A stretch of DNA of 44,113 nucleotides from an uncultured Granulosicoccaceae bacterium (GCA_937925815.1 CALAMQ010000023.1:1-44113); one strand, 5' to 3'. Shown: positions 1 to 8,316, numbered from the stretch's first letter. The notes: generated by a model not told the origin, from the letters alone. Program-made: numbers and translations.

Positions 1-1181
1 GCACCGTCTCGATCAGTTGAGGGGCGCTGACGGATGGCTTCAAGGCTCACACCTTGATCCGCGAGAATGCGCGCCACATCCGCCATCACGCCCGGCTTGT
101 CCGCAGCCAAGAGCTTGATGTAATACGCGCTCTCAAAATGCTCGCGCGACAGCACCGGCAGCGCAGAGAGCGAATCCGCCTGAAACGCCAAGTACGGCAC
201 GCGGCTTTCAGGGTCCAAGGTGAGCGTGCGCGCCACGTCAACGATGTCCGCAACCACCGCAGAGGCGGTCGCGTGCGAGCCCGCACCGGCGCCGTAATAC
301 AGTGTTGGGCCGACGGCGTCGCTGTGCACCAGCACGGCGTTCATCACGCCGTCGACGTTTGCGACCAAGCGGCGCTCGGGGATCAGTGTCGGGTGTACCC
401 GCAACTCCACGCCCTCTTCGCGCTTGCGCGCAACGCCCAGGTGTTTGATGCGGTAGCCGAGCTCTTCAGCAAAGCCGATGTCTTCAGATGTGATTGCGCT
501 GATGCCCTCGGTATAGACCTTGTCAAATTGCAGCGGGATCCCAAAGGCGATGGACGCGAGAATGGTGAGCTTGTGTGCGGCGTCAATGCCCTCGACGTCA
601 AAAGTTGGGTCTGCTTCGGCGTAGCCGAGCGCCTGCGCTTCGGCCAGCACCTCATCAAAGCTCGCGCCGCGGTCGCGCATCTCGGTCATGATGAAATTGC
701 CGGTACCGTTGATGATGCCGGCGAGCCACTCGATGTCGTTGGCGGCGAGGCCTTCGCGAATGGATTTGATGATTGGTATGCCGCCGGCCACTGCGGGCTC
801 AAAGGTGATCATCAGGCCGCGCTTCTGCGCCTCGGCGAAGAGTTCGTTGCCGTGAATTGCGATCAGCGCCTTATTGGCGGTGACCACGTGCTTGCCGTTG
901 GCAAGCGCGCGCAGCACGAGGTCGCGGGCGAGGTCCGTGCCGCCTATCATCTCGCAGACGATATCGATCTCGGGGTCATCGACAACAAAGCCCGGATCGG
1001 TTGAGACCTCAATATCAAAGCCGTGAGCGCGCGCTTTGTCTATGTCACGCACCACCGCCGATTTGACACGGATCTCGCGGCCAGCGCGTCGCGCAATCTC
1101 ACCGCCGTTGCCGTGCAACACCGAGACCGTCCCGGCCCCGACCGTACCCAACCCAAGCAAACCGACATGCACTGCTTTCAC
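1..1181 (-). CDS. hom: Homoserine dehydrogenase (partial, C-terminus off the left edge)
   Basis: Reduces aspartate semialdehyde to homoserine with NAD(P)H, the branch point to threonine and methionine. Read from the reverse strand, the protein opens MKAVHVGLLGLGTVGAGTV, a Rossmann GxGxxG motif. It continues with the family motifs ANKALIA, INGTGNFIMTEM and DVEGIDAAHKLTILASIAFG, which carry the catalytic lysine and the acidic substrate-binding residues. About 393 codons are present. The last visible part (ADKPGVMADVARILADQGVS) is the start of the C-terminal ACT domain expected for threonine feedback. The GTG at 1181 is chosen because GGAGAG lies 4 nt upstream; a second in-frame GTG at 1172 is possible but badly spaced. 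A TATAAT box lies about 50 nt upstream, so the gene probably has its own promoter just past the rpoS terminator. The end of the gene lies outside the window. Confidence 0.95.
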   Translation of the reverse strand, partial: MKAVHVGLLGLGTVGAGTVSVLHGNGGEIARRAGREIRVKSAVVRDIDKARAHGFDIEVSTDPGFVVDDPEIDIVCEMIGGTDLARDLVLRALANGKHVVTANKALIAIHGNELFAEAQKRGLMITFEPAVAGGIPIIKSIREGLAANDIEWLAGIINGTGNFIMTEMRDRGASFDEVLAEAQALGYAEADPTFDVEGIDAAHKLTILASIAFGIPLQFDKVYTEGISAITSEDIGFAEELGYRIKHLGVARKREEGVELRVHPTLIPERRLVANVDGVMNAVLVHSDAVGPTLYYGAGAGSHATASAVVADIVDVARTLTLDPESRVPYLAFQADSLSALPVLSREHFESAYYIKLLAADKPGVMADVARILADQGVSLEAIRQRPSTDRDG

Positions 1182-1230
1182 TGCACTCTCCGCGTGCCGC
1201 CCAAGAGCGGGCGACGTGTTCAAACCGCGC

Positions 1231-1236
1231 ATTATA
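1231..1236 (-). promoter_or_regulatory. Putative -10 box for hom
   Basis: The reverse strand reads TATAAT here, a perfect -10 hexamer, 49 nt before the hom start codon. The stretch 17 nt upstream lies in the rpoS terminator stem (TGATGG) and is a poor -35. The T-rich spacer is the terminator U-tract. The -10 match is seen; promoter activity is inferred. Confidence 0.45.
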
Positions 1237-1240
1237 AAGT

Positions 1241-1274
1241 AAAAAAAAAGGCGCCATCACAGTGTGATGGCGCC
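1241..1274 (-). terminator. Intrinsic terminator of rpoS
   Basis: A perfect 11-bp inverted repeat (GGCGCCATCAC / GTGATGGCGCC, 1250-1260 and 1264-1274) with a 3-nt loop is followed on the reverse strand by nine T residues (1249-1241). It starts about 30 nt after the rpoS stop codon and ends just before the hom promoter region, so it separates the two genes. Confidence 0.92.
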
Positions 1275-1303
1275 TGCGGTTCAGGCTGCGCTGAATCGGT
1301 GAC

Positions 1304-2320
1304 TCAGAAGCGGAACACGCTGTCTGCGTTGTAGCCGCTGTGCTCGATGATACGGCGCAATTTCTTGAGCGCGTCCATCTGAATCTGGCGCACGCGCTCG
1401 CGCGTGACGCCGAGCTCAGCACCCACCTCTTCGAGCGTGGACCGCTCGTAGCCGTGCAGGCCAAAGCGTCGCACCACCACTTCGCGCTGCTTGGTCTCAA
1501 GCTTCGCAAGCCAGCCGTTGAGGTTCTTCTGCACGATGGACTCTTGCAACCGGGTAGAGGGATCGACGTTGTTCTCGTCCGGAATCACGTCGAGCAACAT
1601 GCGGTCGCCGTCTTTGCTGGTCGGCACATCAACTGAGGTCACGCGGTCACGCAGACCCAACACCCGCTTGACGTCTTCAACCGGGCGGTCGCACACCTCG
1701 GCGATCTCTTCCATGGTCGGCTCGTGATCGAGCGTTTGCTGCAGACGGCGTTGCGTGCGCAGGTAGACGTTCATCTCTTTGATCACGTGGATCGGCAGGC
1801 GAATTGTGCGCGTCTGGTTCATCAACGCGCGCTCGATGGTCTGACGAATCCACCAAGTCGCGTAAGTCGAGAAGCGAAAGCCTTTCTCTGCGTCAAACTT
1901 CTCAACCGCGTGGATCAGCCCGAGGTTGCCCTCTTCGATCAAATCAAGCAGCGCGAGGCCACGGTTCATGTAGCGGCGCGAAATCTTCACAACCAAACGC
2001 AAGTTGCACTCGATCATTTTCTTGCGCGCGGACTCATCACCCTTCTTGGAGCGACGGGAGTAGTACTTCTCCTCGTCAGCTGTCAGCAGCGCTGAGAACT
2101 CAATCTCTTTGAGATACATGCGCGTGGCATCCATCTCTTTGCGCGGGACGTCGCCGGCATCAAACCGTGTTTCCTTTGGCGTCGCTGCCGCGGCGTTGCC
2201 AACGTCCACATCAATCTCTGCGGTGGCGTCCAGATTGTCGGCGTTGTTGTCGGTTTTTGCGGTCGACTTTTCAGTCGACTCTTCGACGTTTTCCCACTCA
2301 GCAAGCCCCTGCCTTGCCAT
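1304..2320 (-). CDS. rpoS: RNA polymerase sigma factor RpoS (stationary phase / general stress)
   Basis: Directs RNA polymerase to stationary-phase and general stress promoters. The 338-aa protein has an acidic, low-complexity N-terminus (about residues 8-55), then the sigma region 1.2 start [21 protein letters not shown]. Region 2 carries [22 protein letters not shown] and [19 protein letters not shown]. Region 3 contains [21 protein letters not shown] and region 4 the helix-turn-helix [20 protein letters not shown]. The length fits RpoS (about 330 aa) rather than RpoD (over 600 aa). The ATG at 2320 has GGAGAG about 7 nt upstream. Its place directly after nlpD, in the order surE-pcm-nlpD-rpoS, is the classic gammaproteobacterial arrangement. 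In related species the main rpoS promoter lies inside nlpD; I could not identify it here. Confidence 0.97.
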   Translation of the reverse strand: MARQGLAEWENVEESTEKSTAKTDNNADNLDATAEIDVDVGNAAAATPKETRFDAGDVPRKEMDATRMYLKEIEFSALLTADEEKYYSRRSKKGDESARKKMIECNLRLVVKISRRYMNRGLALLDLIEEGNLGLIHAVEKFDAEKGFRFSTYATWWIRQTIERALMNQTRTIRLPIHVIKEMNVYLRTQRRLQQTLDHEPTMEEIAEVCDRPVEDVKRVLGLRDRVTSVDVPTSKDGDRMLLDVIPDENNVDPSTRLQESIVQKNLNGWLAKLETKQREVVVRRFGLHGYERSTLEEVGAELGVTRERVRQIQMDALKKLRRIIEHSGYNADSVFRF

Positions 2321-2402
2321 CGCACTCTCTCCGCTTAAGATGCCAGTTTATTATGCTGTCGCCCGTTAAATTCGGGCTTGTGTTTACGCGATGACTGCGC
2401 GT

Positions 2403-3410
2403 TCAGTTGCCTTTCGGCAAATATTTCAACGGGTCCAGCGGCACGCCGCGCTGGCGTATCTGGAAATGGAAACGACCGTCCGCACTGCCGTCCCCGGCCT
2501 GCGCAATCACTTCTCCAACCCGGACGCTGTCGCCCTCCCCAACCAACAACTTGCCAACCTTGGCATATGCCGAGAGGTACTCTCCGGCGTGGTCAATGAT
2601 GATGGTTCGCCCGAGCACGTTCACATCACTGCCGGCGAAGGCCACGATGCCGTCGGCCGCCGCTCGAATCGGCTCGGATGCGCCACCGACAATGTCGATA
2701 CCTTGCTGCGAATTCTCAGACGCGGAAAATGATTTGACGATCTTGCCGCGCTGCGGCCACGCCCAGTTCAACCCGTCGCGCGACGCGGTTGGCACTTCAA
2801 TAACGTCTTCCACATTTAGAGCTGCGACCTCAGCGGGCTCTTGTGCGGCCTCAATTGGCTGCACCGCCACAGGCAGCGCAGGCACTACCAAAGGCTCTAC
2901 CGCCACCACTGCGGGCATCTCTGATCGGGCCACGTCATTTGGTACGTCTGCGAGCGCATCTGCGCGCGGTGACATGGGCACAATCAACTGAGAATCGAGC
3001 GGACTGGCTGCACCCGCTGCGCGTGTAACCGTGTCACTGACTGCAGCTTGCGGCACCGGCTGAACAGTCGGTTCAATCAACACCGGCGCTTGCACGATGG
3101 CAGTGGCGCCGCGTGGCGGGCGAACCTGCAAAGGCTGACCGGAGATCAATGCTGAGGCGCTGGCCATGCCATTCCACGCCAGCAGGTCATCCACGGACGT
3201 TTTGTAACGCCAAGCGATGTACGCGAGGTTGTCCCCTGGCTGGACGATGTAAGTAGAGCGCGAATCGAAACTGCGGCCCAGAGGCTCGAGCACGCGTTTG
3301 ACCGGTGTGACGACATCGGGAATTGCCATTGAGCTGCAGCCACTCACTACTACGACCACGCCCAGTGCCACCACTAAACGGCCAACGCCAACTTTGTGTT
3401 CTTTACTCAC
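2403..3410 (-). CDS. nlpD: NlpD-like lipoprotein: LysM plus degenerate M23 peptidase domain
   Basis: Envelope lipoprotein that in related bacteria activates the AmiC amidase during septum splitting. The N-terminus is a lipoprotein signal with lipobox VSGC, so Cys is the predicted lipidation site. A LysM peptidoglycan-binding domain follows (STYIVQPGDNLAYIAWRYKT). After a long Pro/Ala/Val-rich linker comes a C-terminal M23/LytM domain (about the last 115 residues). The first zinc-ligand motif of active M23 enzymes (HxxxD) reads QQGID, with Gln in place of His, and the second is only FHFQ. This loss is typical of regulatory NlpD proteins. The GTG at 3410 is chosen because GGAG lies 9 nt upstream and it gives a standard signal peptide. 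An in-frame ATG (3437) and GTG (3452) are further upstream. rpoS follows after 82 nt. Confidence 0.9.
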   Translation of the reverse strand: MSKEHKVGVGRLVVALGVVVVVSGCSSMAIPDVVTPVKRVLEPLGRSFDSRSTYIVQPGDNLAYIAWRYKTSVDDLLAWNGMASASALISGQPLQVRPPRGATAIVQAPVLIEPTVQPVPQAAVSDTVTRAAGAASPLDSQLIVPMSPRADALADVPNDVARSEMPAVVAVEPLVVPALPVAVQPIEAAQEPAEVAALNVEDVIEVPTASRDGLNWAWPQRGKIVKSFSASENSQQGIDIVGGASEPIRAAADGIVAFAGSDVNVLGRTIIIDHAGEYLSAYAKVGKLLVGEGDSVRVGEVIAQAGDGSADGRFHFQIRQRGVPLDPLKYLPKGN

Positions 3411-3544
3411 AGATTCCCACTCCGAAGCCACCGACATCGCACGAGCTGCCACAAGGATCCGAGTGCTGCCCCCGTGTACAACACGCGGGTACAGGTCAGC
3501 TCTCGAGACCCAATATGCGAGCTACTCTAACCCAAAAAAGAAAC

Positions 3545-3577
3545 GATTTGAAGAAGTTATGAAATCTTTTTCAAATC
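3545..3577. promoter_or_regulatory. AT-rich inverted repeat upstream of nlpD
   Basis: GATTTGAA (3545-3552) and TTCAAATC (3570-3577) are perfect 8-bp arms separated by 17 bp, in the AT-rich 211-bp gap between pcm and nlpD. A regulator site or part of an nlpD-rpoS promoter is possible. The symmetry is seen; any function is inferred. Confidence 0.3.
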
Positions 3578-3621
3578 TTAATTAGGTAACGTCAAGATTT
3601 TGATTCAGGGTGTCATCGGCC

Positions 3622-4353
3622 TTAGCCGAGCGTTGGAATCGCCATGCGAGGGCGCTCTGCGCGCGCAATTCGCTGCGTTCCGCCCACGTTGCCAGACAAC
3701 AGGGGCACAAATTTCACACGGGTCAGGTTTTCGCGCTCGAACTCAGAACCGAAGCGCCGTACTCGCACGAGTGTTTGTTCACCGTCTTCGCCGCTGACCG
3801 GTGCAATCAAGCAGCCGCCGTCACGCAGTTGTGAGAGCAGCACCGGTGAAAGCTGATCTGTGGCGGCGGTCAGCAATATGCCGTCAAAGGGCGCCCGTTC
3901 ACGCCACACGGTGTCGGTATGGCCATGCCGCGCCAATACGTTGCGGTAGCGAAGCGCGTGAAGACGGTCCTCAGCGCGCCGCAGCAAGGGCAAGATCCGC
4001 TCTTGGGTGTACACCCGGTCTACCAAACGCGACAAAACAGCCGCTTGGTAGCCAGACCCGGTGCCGAGTTCGAGCACAGAATGGGTGTTGCCGCCCTCGA
4101 GCAGCAGTTGAGTCATCACTGCCACAACCCAGGGCTGGGACAGTGTTTGGCGGTGACCAATGGGCAGCGAGCAGTCGTCATAAGCCCGGTGCGACAGGGC
4201 TTCGTCGACAAAGATGTGGCGTGGCACCTCGGCCATGCATTCGAGCACGCGTGGATCAGACACACCGCGCTGCTGTAAGCGTTCGACCATGCGGGAACGC
4301 GCTTTGGGCGCAGTTGCCCCTCGCCCGCCTATCGATTCAGCCGTCAATACCAT
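3622..4353 (-). CDS. pcm: Protein-L-isoaspartate O-methyltransferase
   Basis: Methylates L-isoaspartyl residues in aged proteins with S-adenosylmethionine, starting their repair. Seen: the PCMT substrate-binding stretch VPRHIFVDEAL...AYDDCSLPIGHRQTLSQP, SAM motif I VLELGTGSGYQAAVLSRL, and the late strand APFDGILLTAA. About 243 aa, slightly longer than E. coli Pcm because of roughly 20 extra N-terminal residues. The ATG at 4353 is preferred over a TTG four codons upstream; neither has a strong Shine-Dalgarno. It overlaps the end of surE by 17 bp, so translational coupling is likely. A C-terminal tail of about 20 residues follows the usual end (FVPLLSGN). The conserved surE-pcm-nlpD-rpoS order supports the call. 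Confidence 0.95.
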   Translation of the reverse strand: MVLTAESIGGRGATAPKARSRMVERLQQRGVSDPRVLECMAEVPRHIFVDEALSHRAYDDCSLPIGHRQTLSQPWVVAVMTQLLLEGGNTHSVLELGTGSGYQAAVLSRLVDRVYTQERILPLLRRAEDRLHALRYRNVLARHGHTDTVWRERAPFDGILLTAATDQLSPVLLSQLRDGGCLIAPVSGEDGEQTLVRVRRFGSEFERENLTRVKFVPLLSGNVGGTQRIARAERPRMAIPTLG

Positions 4354-5098
4354 TGTTGGGACCAAGCCACGTTTTCAACTCTGCCATTTGAGTGTAGCGG
4401 GTCAAATCGATCTGTAAGGGCGTGATTGACACGTACCCGGCATCAGTCGCCGCAAAATCCGTGTCGGGGTCACCGCGTTGCGGTGTGCCCGCCGGCCCAA
4501 TCCACCAGGCGACCTCCCCGCGTGGGTCGAGCGTGTGCTCCGCCGCGCCACCGGGCGCCCGTGTACCGAGACGGGTGACGCGATAGCCTTTGAGCTCGTC
4601 ATACGGCAGGTCCGGCACGTTGACGTTGAGGATGGTGTCGGCCGGCAATGGGTTGCTCAGGCTGCGCTCGAGCAGATCTCGCGCGACACGCGCACCGGTC
4701 TCAAAATGCGCTGGGCCGTGTTTCGCCATTGAAAACGCCATGGCGGGAAATCCGAGGTGGCGGCCTTCGAGCGCGGCGGCGACAGTGCCTGAATAGAGCA
4801 CGTCATCACCCATGTTCGCACCGTTGTTGATGCCGCTGATTACCATGTCCGGTGCGGCCTCGAGCAGGCCACCGACCGCGAGTAACACGCAATCACTCGG
4901 CGTGCCCTCGACTGAGAACACACCGTCACTGTGGCGGTGGGCGCGCAACGGACTCGTGAGTGTCAATGAACTGCTGGCACCGCTGCGGTTGCGGTCCGGC
5001 GCCACGACATCGAGAGTGACTTGCCCGGAGAGTGCCTGCATCAATGCGCGAAGCCCATCGGCGAGATAGCCGTCATCGTTGCTCAATAAAACGCGCAC
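4337..5098 (-). CDS. surE: 5'/3'-nucleotidase SurE
   Basis: Metal-dependent survival-protein phosphatase that acts on nucleoside monophosphates. The 253-aa protein begins MRVLLSNDDGY, in which the two Asp residues bind metal. It keeps VAPDRNRSGASSSLT and INNGANMGDDVLYSGTVAAA, the other SurE signature blocks. The GTG at 5098 has GGAG 5 nt upstream, and the MRVLLSNDDGY start matches the family. It heads the minus-strand run surE-pcm-nlpD-rpoS; pcm starts inside its 3' end. A TATAGT box at 5126-5131 could be its -10 element, without a clear -35. Confidence 0.96.
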   Translation of the reverse strand: MRVLLSNDDGYLADGLRALMQALSGQVTLDVVAPDRNRSGASSSLTLTSPLRAHRHSDGVFSVEGTPSDCVLLAVGGLLEAAPDMVISGINNGANMGDDVLYSGTVAAALEGRHLGFPAMAFSMAKHGPAHFETGARVARDLLERSLSNPLPADTILNVNVPDLPYDELKGYRVTRLGTRAPGGAAEHTLDPRGEVAWWIGPAGTPQRGDPDTDFAATDAGYVSITPLQIDLTRYTQMAELKTWLGPNNGIDG

Positions 5099-5137
5099 GG
5101 CTACTCCAGCCTACCGGGGACTTTGACTATAGATGAG

Positions 5138-5155
5138 ACCCCGCGCGACCGGGGT
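5138..5155. other. Short GC-rich hairpin between the orphan gene and surE
   Basis: ACCCCG and CGGGGT pair across a 6-nt loop, 16 nt after the stop of the gene ending at 5172. There is no U-tract on the reverse strand, so it is at best a weak terminator for that gene or a structure in the surE leader. Confidence 0.35.
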
Positions 5156-5171
5156 TAACCGATCGAGAGAA

Positions 5172-6437
5172 CTAGCCGCCGGCAACTGCCTCGCGCAGAT
5201 GACCGACGCGTTGCGACTGATTCCAGCCGTTCTCTGAGGGGCCGAGTAACGACATCAGCTTGGCCCCAAGGCTCAGCAAGTCGTGAATGCGTTGCGCATC
5301 TGCCGCATTGATTGGACTGTCTTCGGCATCAACGACAATCACCGCTTGTGGCCGATCGGCCACCATCAGCGACCCAATCACGCTGTGCAGCGCGGGAATG
5401 AGCGGCGAACCGGCGAGCGCTGCGACATCAGGGTGCACCGCATCGGGTGTGACATGCCGCGTCTGTGGCGAGAGCAACATCGCCTCCAGTGCAGGCGCGG
5501 CACCGATGGCAATGTCAATTGCGTGAAGTGGCATCGCACCGCGTACGTGCAGGCGGCGGCGGCTCTTGAGCGTGCCCGCCACACTATCAACCTCCAACAA
5601 ATGCACACGTCGTACACCGCCACAGGTCTTGAGCGCGGCTAATAAGTGATCGAGCATCTCTGTGGTGCGAAGCTGGCCACGCTGCAAACGGTTGCGCAAG
5701 GTGTCGATGGCGTTGTGGTGTTCTCGGTCGCGGCAATCGCGGCACAGTACGTTGAGCAAACTGCGGTTACACGTGACACCTGGCTCACCAACGGAGGGCT
5801 GTCGTGCCAATGTGAGCGCACCAAACCCCAGTGCGTCAGCGGATCTCGCCATCGAATCGAGTGCGCTCTCGGCTTGGGATTCAAGGTCAATCAGGGCGAA
5901 TCCGGTGCAGGCACTTGCGGCGTTGAGCATGTCTGCCGCCCGGCCCGACACGGCACCTGGACTCAATGCCAATGCAATTGCTGCCGCAGCGGCACCGGTA
6001 CTTTCAAGTGAGTTCGCTTCAAGTCGCTCTGGCTGCACCAGCGCGTGCAACGCTTGCAATTCACTGCACTGAGGCAGATCAACACCGCGTTCGCGCCAGT
6101 GACTTATGAGGGTCAAGGCGAGGCTTGCCTGCTCATGACACGTGAACCAACTAAAGAGTTCAGATGCGTTCAGTTCAGCCTGATCGAGCGTTTGGACGCG
6201 GGGCAACACGGCTGAAACTGAATCGTTTTCGAGCGCGCTGCCGGTGATCAGCTTTTCAGCCAGCTTGGCATCCATCAACAGCGCGAGAAAGAGTTCTGGG
6301 TACTGCACCGCCAGTTGCGTGCGCGATGCCGTATCGCCCGACATGAGCACCTCAAGCGCTGATTCAGACAACTCGCTGCCAAGTAAAATGGACTGGGAGT
6401 CGCACGCGGCGGCTGAGTTGGAATCGAATGAAGACAT
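5172..6437 (-). CDS. Uncharacterised protein with GAF-like C-terminal region
   Basis: I do not recognise this protein as a whole. It is about 421 aa, without signal peptide or membrane segment, and helical in the first half. Around residues 240-400 the pattern (LLAALKTCGGVRRVHLLEVD, then ALHSVIGSLMVADRPQAVIVVD, then a closing helix) resembles the GAF-like C-terminal domain of some HDOD-GAF signalling proteins. The N-terminal half could be an eroded HDOD-type domain, but no HD motif is visible. A Cys-rich spot (NVLCRDCRDREH, mid-protein) may be incidental. The ATG at 6437 is preferred over GTG 6446 because GGAG lies 8 nt upstream of it. It lies 150 bp downstream of the PilZ gene on the same strand, so a signalling role with the motor genes is conceivable. 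Confidence 0.6.
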   Translation of the reverse strand: MSSFDSNSAAACDSQSILLGSELSESALEVLMSGDTASRTQLAVQYPELFLALLMDAKLAEKLITGSALENDSVSAVLPRVQTLDQAELNASELFSWFTCHEQASLALTLISHWRERGVDLPQCSELQALHALVQPERLEANSLESTGAAAAAIALALSPGAVSGRAADMLNAASACTGFALIDLESQAESALDSMARSADALGFGALTLARQPSVGEPGVTCNRSLLNVLCRDCRDREHHNAIDTLRNRLQRGQLRTTEMLDHLLAALKTCGGVRRVHLLEVDSVAGTLKSRRRLHVRGAMPLHAIDIAIGAAPALEAMLLSPQTRHVTPDAVHPDVAALAGSPLIPALHSVIGSLMVADRPQAVIVVDAEDSPINAADAQRIHDLLSLGAKLMSLLGPSENGWNQSQRVGHLREAVAGG

Positions 6438-6590
6438 CGGGAGCACTCCGCTGATCTCTGCGGACAGGTGTCCGCAATTTGACTGTGTGCGGATCGTGTT
6501 GCGAAATGCGTGCCTGTGCCTTGCCGGAGCGGCAATTTTTTTCCGGTCGGTGCGGCAATCAGCTGCCGCAGTTGCAGACTGAGCGGTGGC

Positions 6591-7202
6591 TCAGTCCTCG
6601 TCTAGCGTGCGCGCGCGCAAGGCATCCATCTGCAGCACGTGTATATGTTGCAGCAGAGCTTCCCGCTCGCCTGGCAAAATATCGCTGAACTGCAATGCAC
6701 AGCTGAACTTGCCCTGACTGGCGGGCGTTGCACGCTTGTGCTCGCGCACCACTCGGGCGAGTGCATCAATGGTGAGACCCGAGGGGAAAAGACGCATTGT
6801 GACCCGCACCGACTGCCCGATGAAATACGCGACCTCGGATTCAAAATGCAAGCCGCTGCCGCTGATATTCACAGAGTGGGTCGGGGTCTGCAACGGCGCC
6901 TGGCCTGAGAGATCGCCGATTTGCCGTTGCAGCGCGTCGATGCGTTGCTCGAGCCGACTCAGATAGGCTGCGACCTCGGGGTAATTGTCCTCGAGATTGC
7001 GCCAAATCACATGCGCGTGCGCACTGTGATCAACGTCTTGCCCACTTTCTCGACGCTGCTCGAGAGTCATGCGGAACTGTTGCTCGCCGGCCTCGTCAAG
7101 TGGCTCTACGTGCAGGGCCACAGCATCGGTGATGCGGAAAAACGTTCTTCGCTCTGCTGAATCTGCCGCAGGCGTGACTTCTTGGTTTACTGCTGTAGAC
7201 AT
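6591..7202 (-). CDS. PilZ-domain protein with internal coiled coil (c-di-GMP receptor candidate)
   Basis: Likely binds cyclic-di-GMP. Both PilZ motifs are visible: RxxxR as RTFFR (in ERRTFFRITDAV, near residue 20) and [D/N]xSxxG as NISGSG (in HSVNISGSGLHFES). They are separated by about 80 residues, including a heptad-like helix YLSRLEQRIDALQRQIGDL, which could drive oligomerisation as in tetrameric PilZ proteins. The rest has the PilZ barrel strands VRVTMRLFPSGLTIDALARV and FSCALQFSDI and a closing helix. About 203 aa. The ATG at 7202 has a strong Shine-Dalgarno (GGGGAGGGG); longer readings run into pomB and are spurious. It lies 40 bp after pomB on the same strand, so a role in tuning the flagellar motor is the natural hypothesis. 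Confidence 0.85.
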   Translation of the reverse strand: MSTAVNQEVTPAADSAERRTFFRITDAVALHVEPLDEAGEQQFRMTLEQRRESGQDVDHSAHAHVIWRNLEDNYPEVAAYLSRLEQRIDALQRQIGDLSGQAPLQTPTHSVNISGSGLHFESEVAYFIGQSVRVTMRLFPSGLTIDALARVVREHKRATPASQGKFSCALQFSDILPGEREALLQHIHVLQMDALRARTLDED

Positions 7203-7242
7203 GGACCCCTCCCCAAAACCTTTTGCACCATGCGGCACCCGG

Positions 7243-8316
7243 TCACTTCTCGCTAATGTTGTCCTGCACCACCACTTCAACGCGTCTGTTACGTGCACGA
7301 TTGGCTGCTGTCGTGTTATCGGCAACCGGCTTAACTTCTGCGTGCGCACGCATTTCCACACGCCCCTTCGCAATACCGCCCTGGGTGGTGAGGTAGTGCA
7401 CCACGTTCGCGGCACGCGCCGCTGATAACTCCCAGTTGGAGCGAAACTCGTCGTTGGAAATCGGCACGTTGTCAGTGTGCCCAGCCACAACCAAGTCACC
7501 GGGCACCGCAGCCAACGCACGGCCAACGCGGGCGAGCACAGGCATGAATTGATCGTTTATCTTCGCGCGGGCAGTGTTGAAGAATCCCCGTTCGCGAAGT
7601 CGCACAATGACCTTATTGCCCTCTGTCACAACCTCGACGAGCCCTTGATCAATCTCTTCTTGGAGCTCGCGGCGCACAATCTCAGCTTTGCTCTCTGCAC
7701 GCGCCTGCGCCTCTTGTTCGAGTCGGCGCTTCAATTCACCATCAGACAACCGCTTGGGCATGTCTGCGAGCATGTGCTGAGCCACGATCTCCTCGGCAAT
7801 ATCAAGCGCCGCGGAGAGTTGCGCGTTCTCCACCGCTTCAGAGCGCGCCTCGGCGATGGCTTGCAAATGCGCCTCGGTGAATTCAACTGGCTCAGCCTGG
7901 CTCTCGGCCTGTGACGCCTGTTCGGACTGATCAGCTGATTCCGTGTTTTGATCGCCAGACTTCTCCTCGCCAGAGGACTTGTTCTGGCTGGTGTCAGAGT
8001 CGTTGAAGTCCAGATTCTGTTTGTACTGCTCGGTCGTTACCTGCTGCACACTTTTTACAATCGTGGGCATGGGCTTGCCGGCGCTGAACTCCTGGGCAAT
8101 GATGCTGGTGCCTTTGGGGATTTGCTTAACTTGCACTTCGCGTTGCACGCCAAATGCAAATTTCATAGATCCTGCAACGCGCTTGTATTTCTGCACGTCC
8201 ATCTCAGAGAAGGACAACAACAGCACGAAGAAACACATCAGCAGCGACATCAAGTCTGCAAAGGTTGCAAGCCACCCCGGTAGCTGGGGGCAATCTGGGC
8301 ACTCGTTATCGTCCAC
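7243..8316 (-). CDS. pomB: Flagellar stator protein PomB/MotB family
   Basis: Peptidoglycan-anchoring half of the flagellar stator. Near the N-terminus, CPDCPQLPGWLATFADLMSL leads into one transmembrane helix with the ion-binding Asp in FADLMSL, followed by SFSEMDVQKYKRVAGSMKFAFG, typical of PomB. A long acidic Ser/Gln/Glu-rich linker (about residues 98-140) and a helical segment follow. The C-terminal OmpA-like peptidoglycan-binding domain (about residues 230-350) contains VVAGHTDNVPIS and ELSAARAANVVHYL. 357 aa. The GTG at 8316 has GGGGAG 7 nt upstream. It starts 15 bp after pomA. Sequence style points to the sodium-driven class, but ion choice is inferred. Confidence 0.95.
   Translation of the reverse strand: MDDNECPDCPQLPGWLATFADLMSLLMCFFVLLLSFSEMDVQKYKRVAGSMKFAFGVQREVQVKQIPKGTSIIAQEFSAGKPMPTIVKSVQQVTTEQYKQNLDFNDSDTSQNKSSGEEKSGDQNTESADQSEQASQAESQAEPVEFTEAHLQAIAEARSEAVENAQLSAALDIAEEIVAQHMLADMPKRLSDGELKRRLEQEAQARAESKAEIVRRELQEEIDQGLVEVVTEGNKVIVRLRERGFFNTARAKINDQFMPVLARVGRALAAVPGDLVVAGHTDNVPISNDEFRSNWELSAARAANVVHYLTTQGGIAKGRVEMRAHAEVKPVADNTTAANRARNRRVEVVVQDNISEK

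Noticed and set aside
54-1004. Plus-strand frame of 316 aa opposite hom
   Set aside because: Shadow of homoserine dehydrogenase: Arg- and His-rich composition and no family motif.
7203-7526. N-terminal extension of the PilZ protein to 311 aa
   Set aside because: The extension overlaps pomB in another frame, is Arg/Trp/Cys-rich and unlike a protein, and ATG 7202 has a strong ribosome site.
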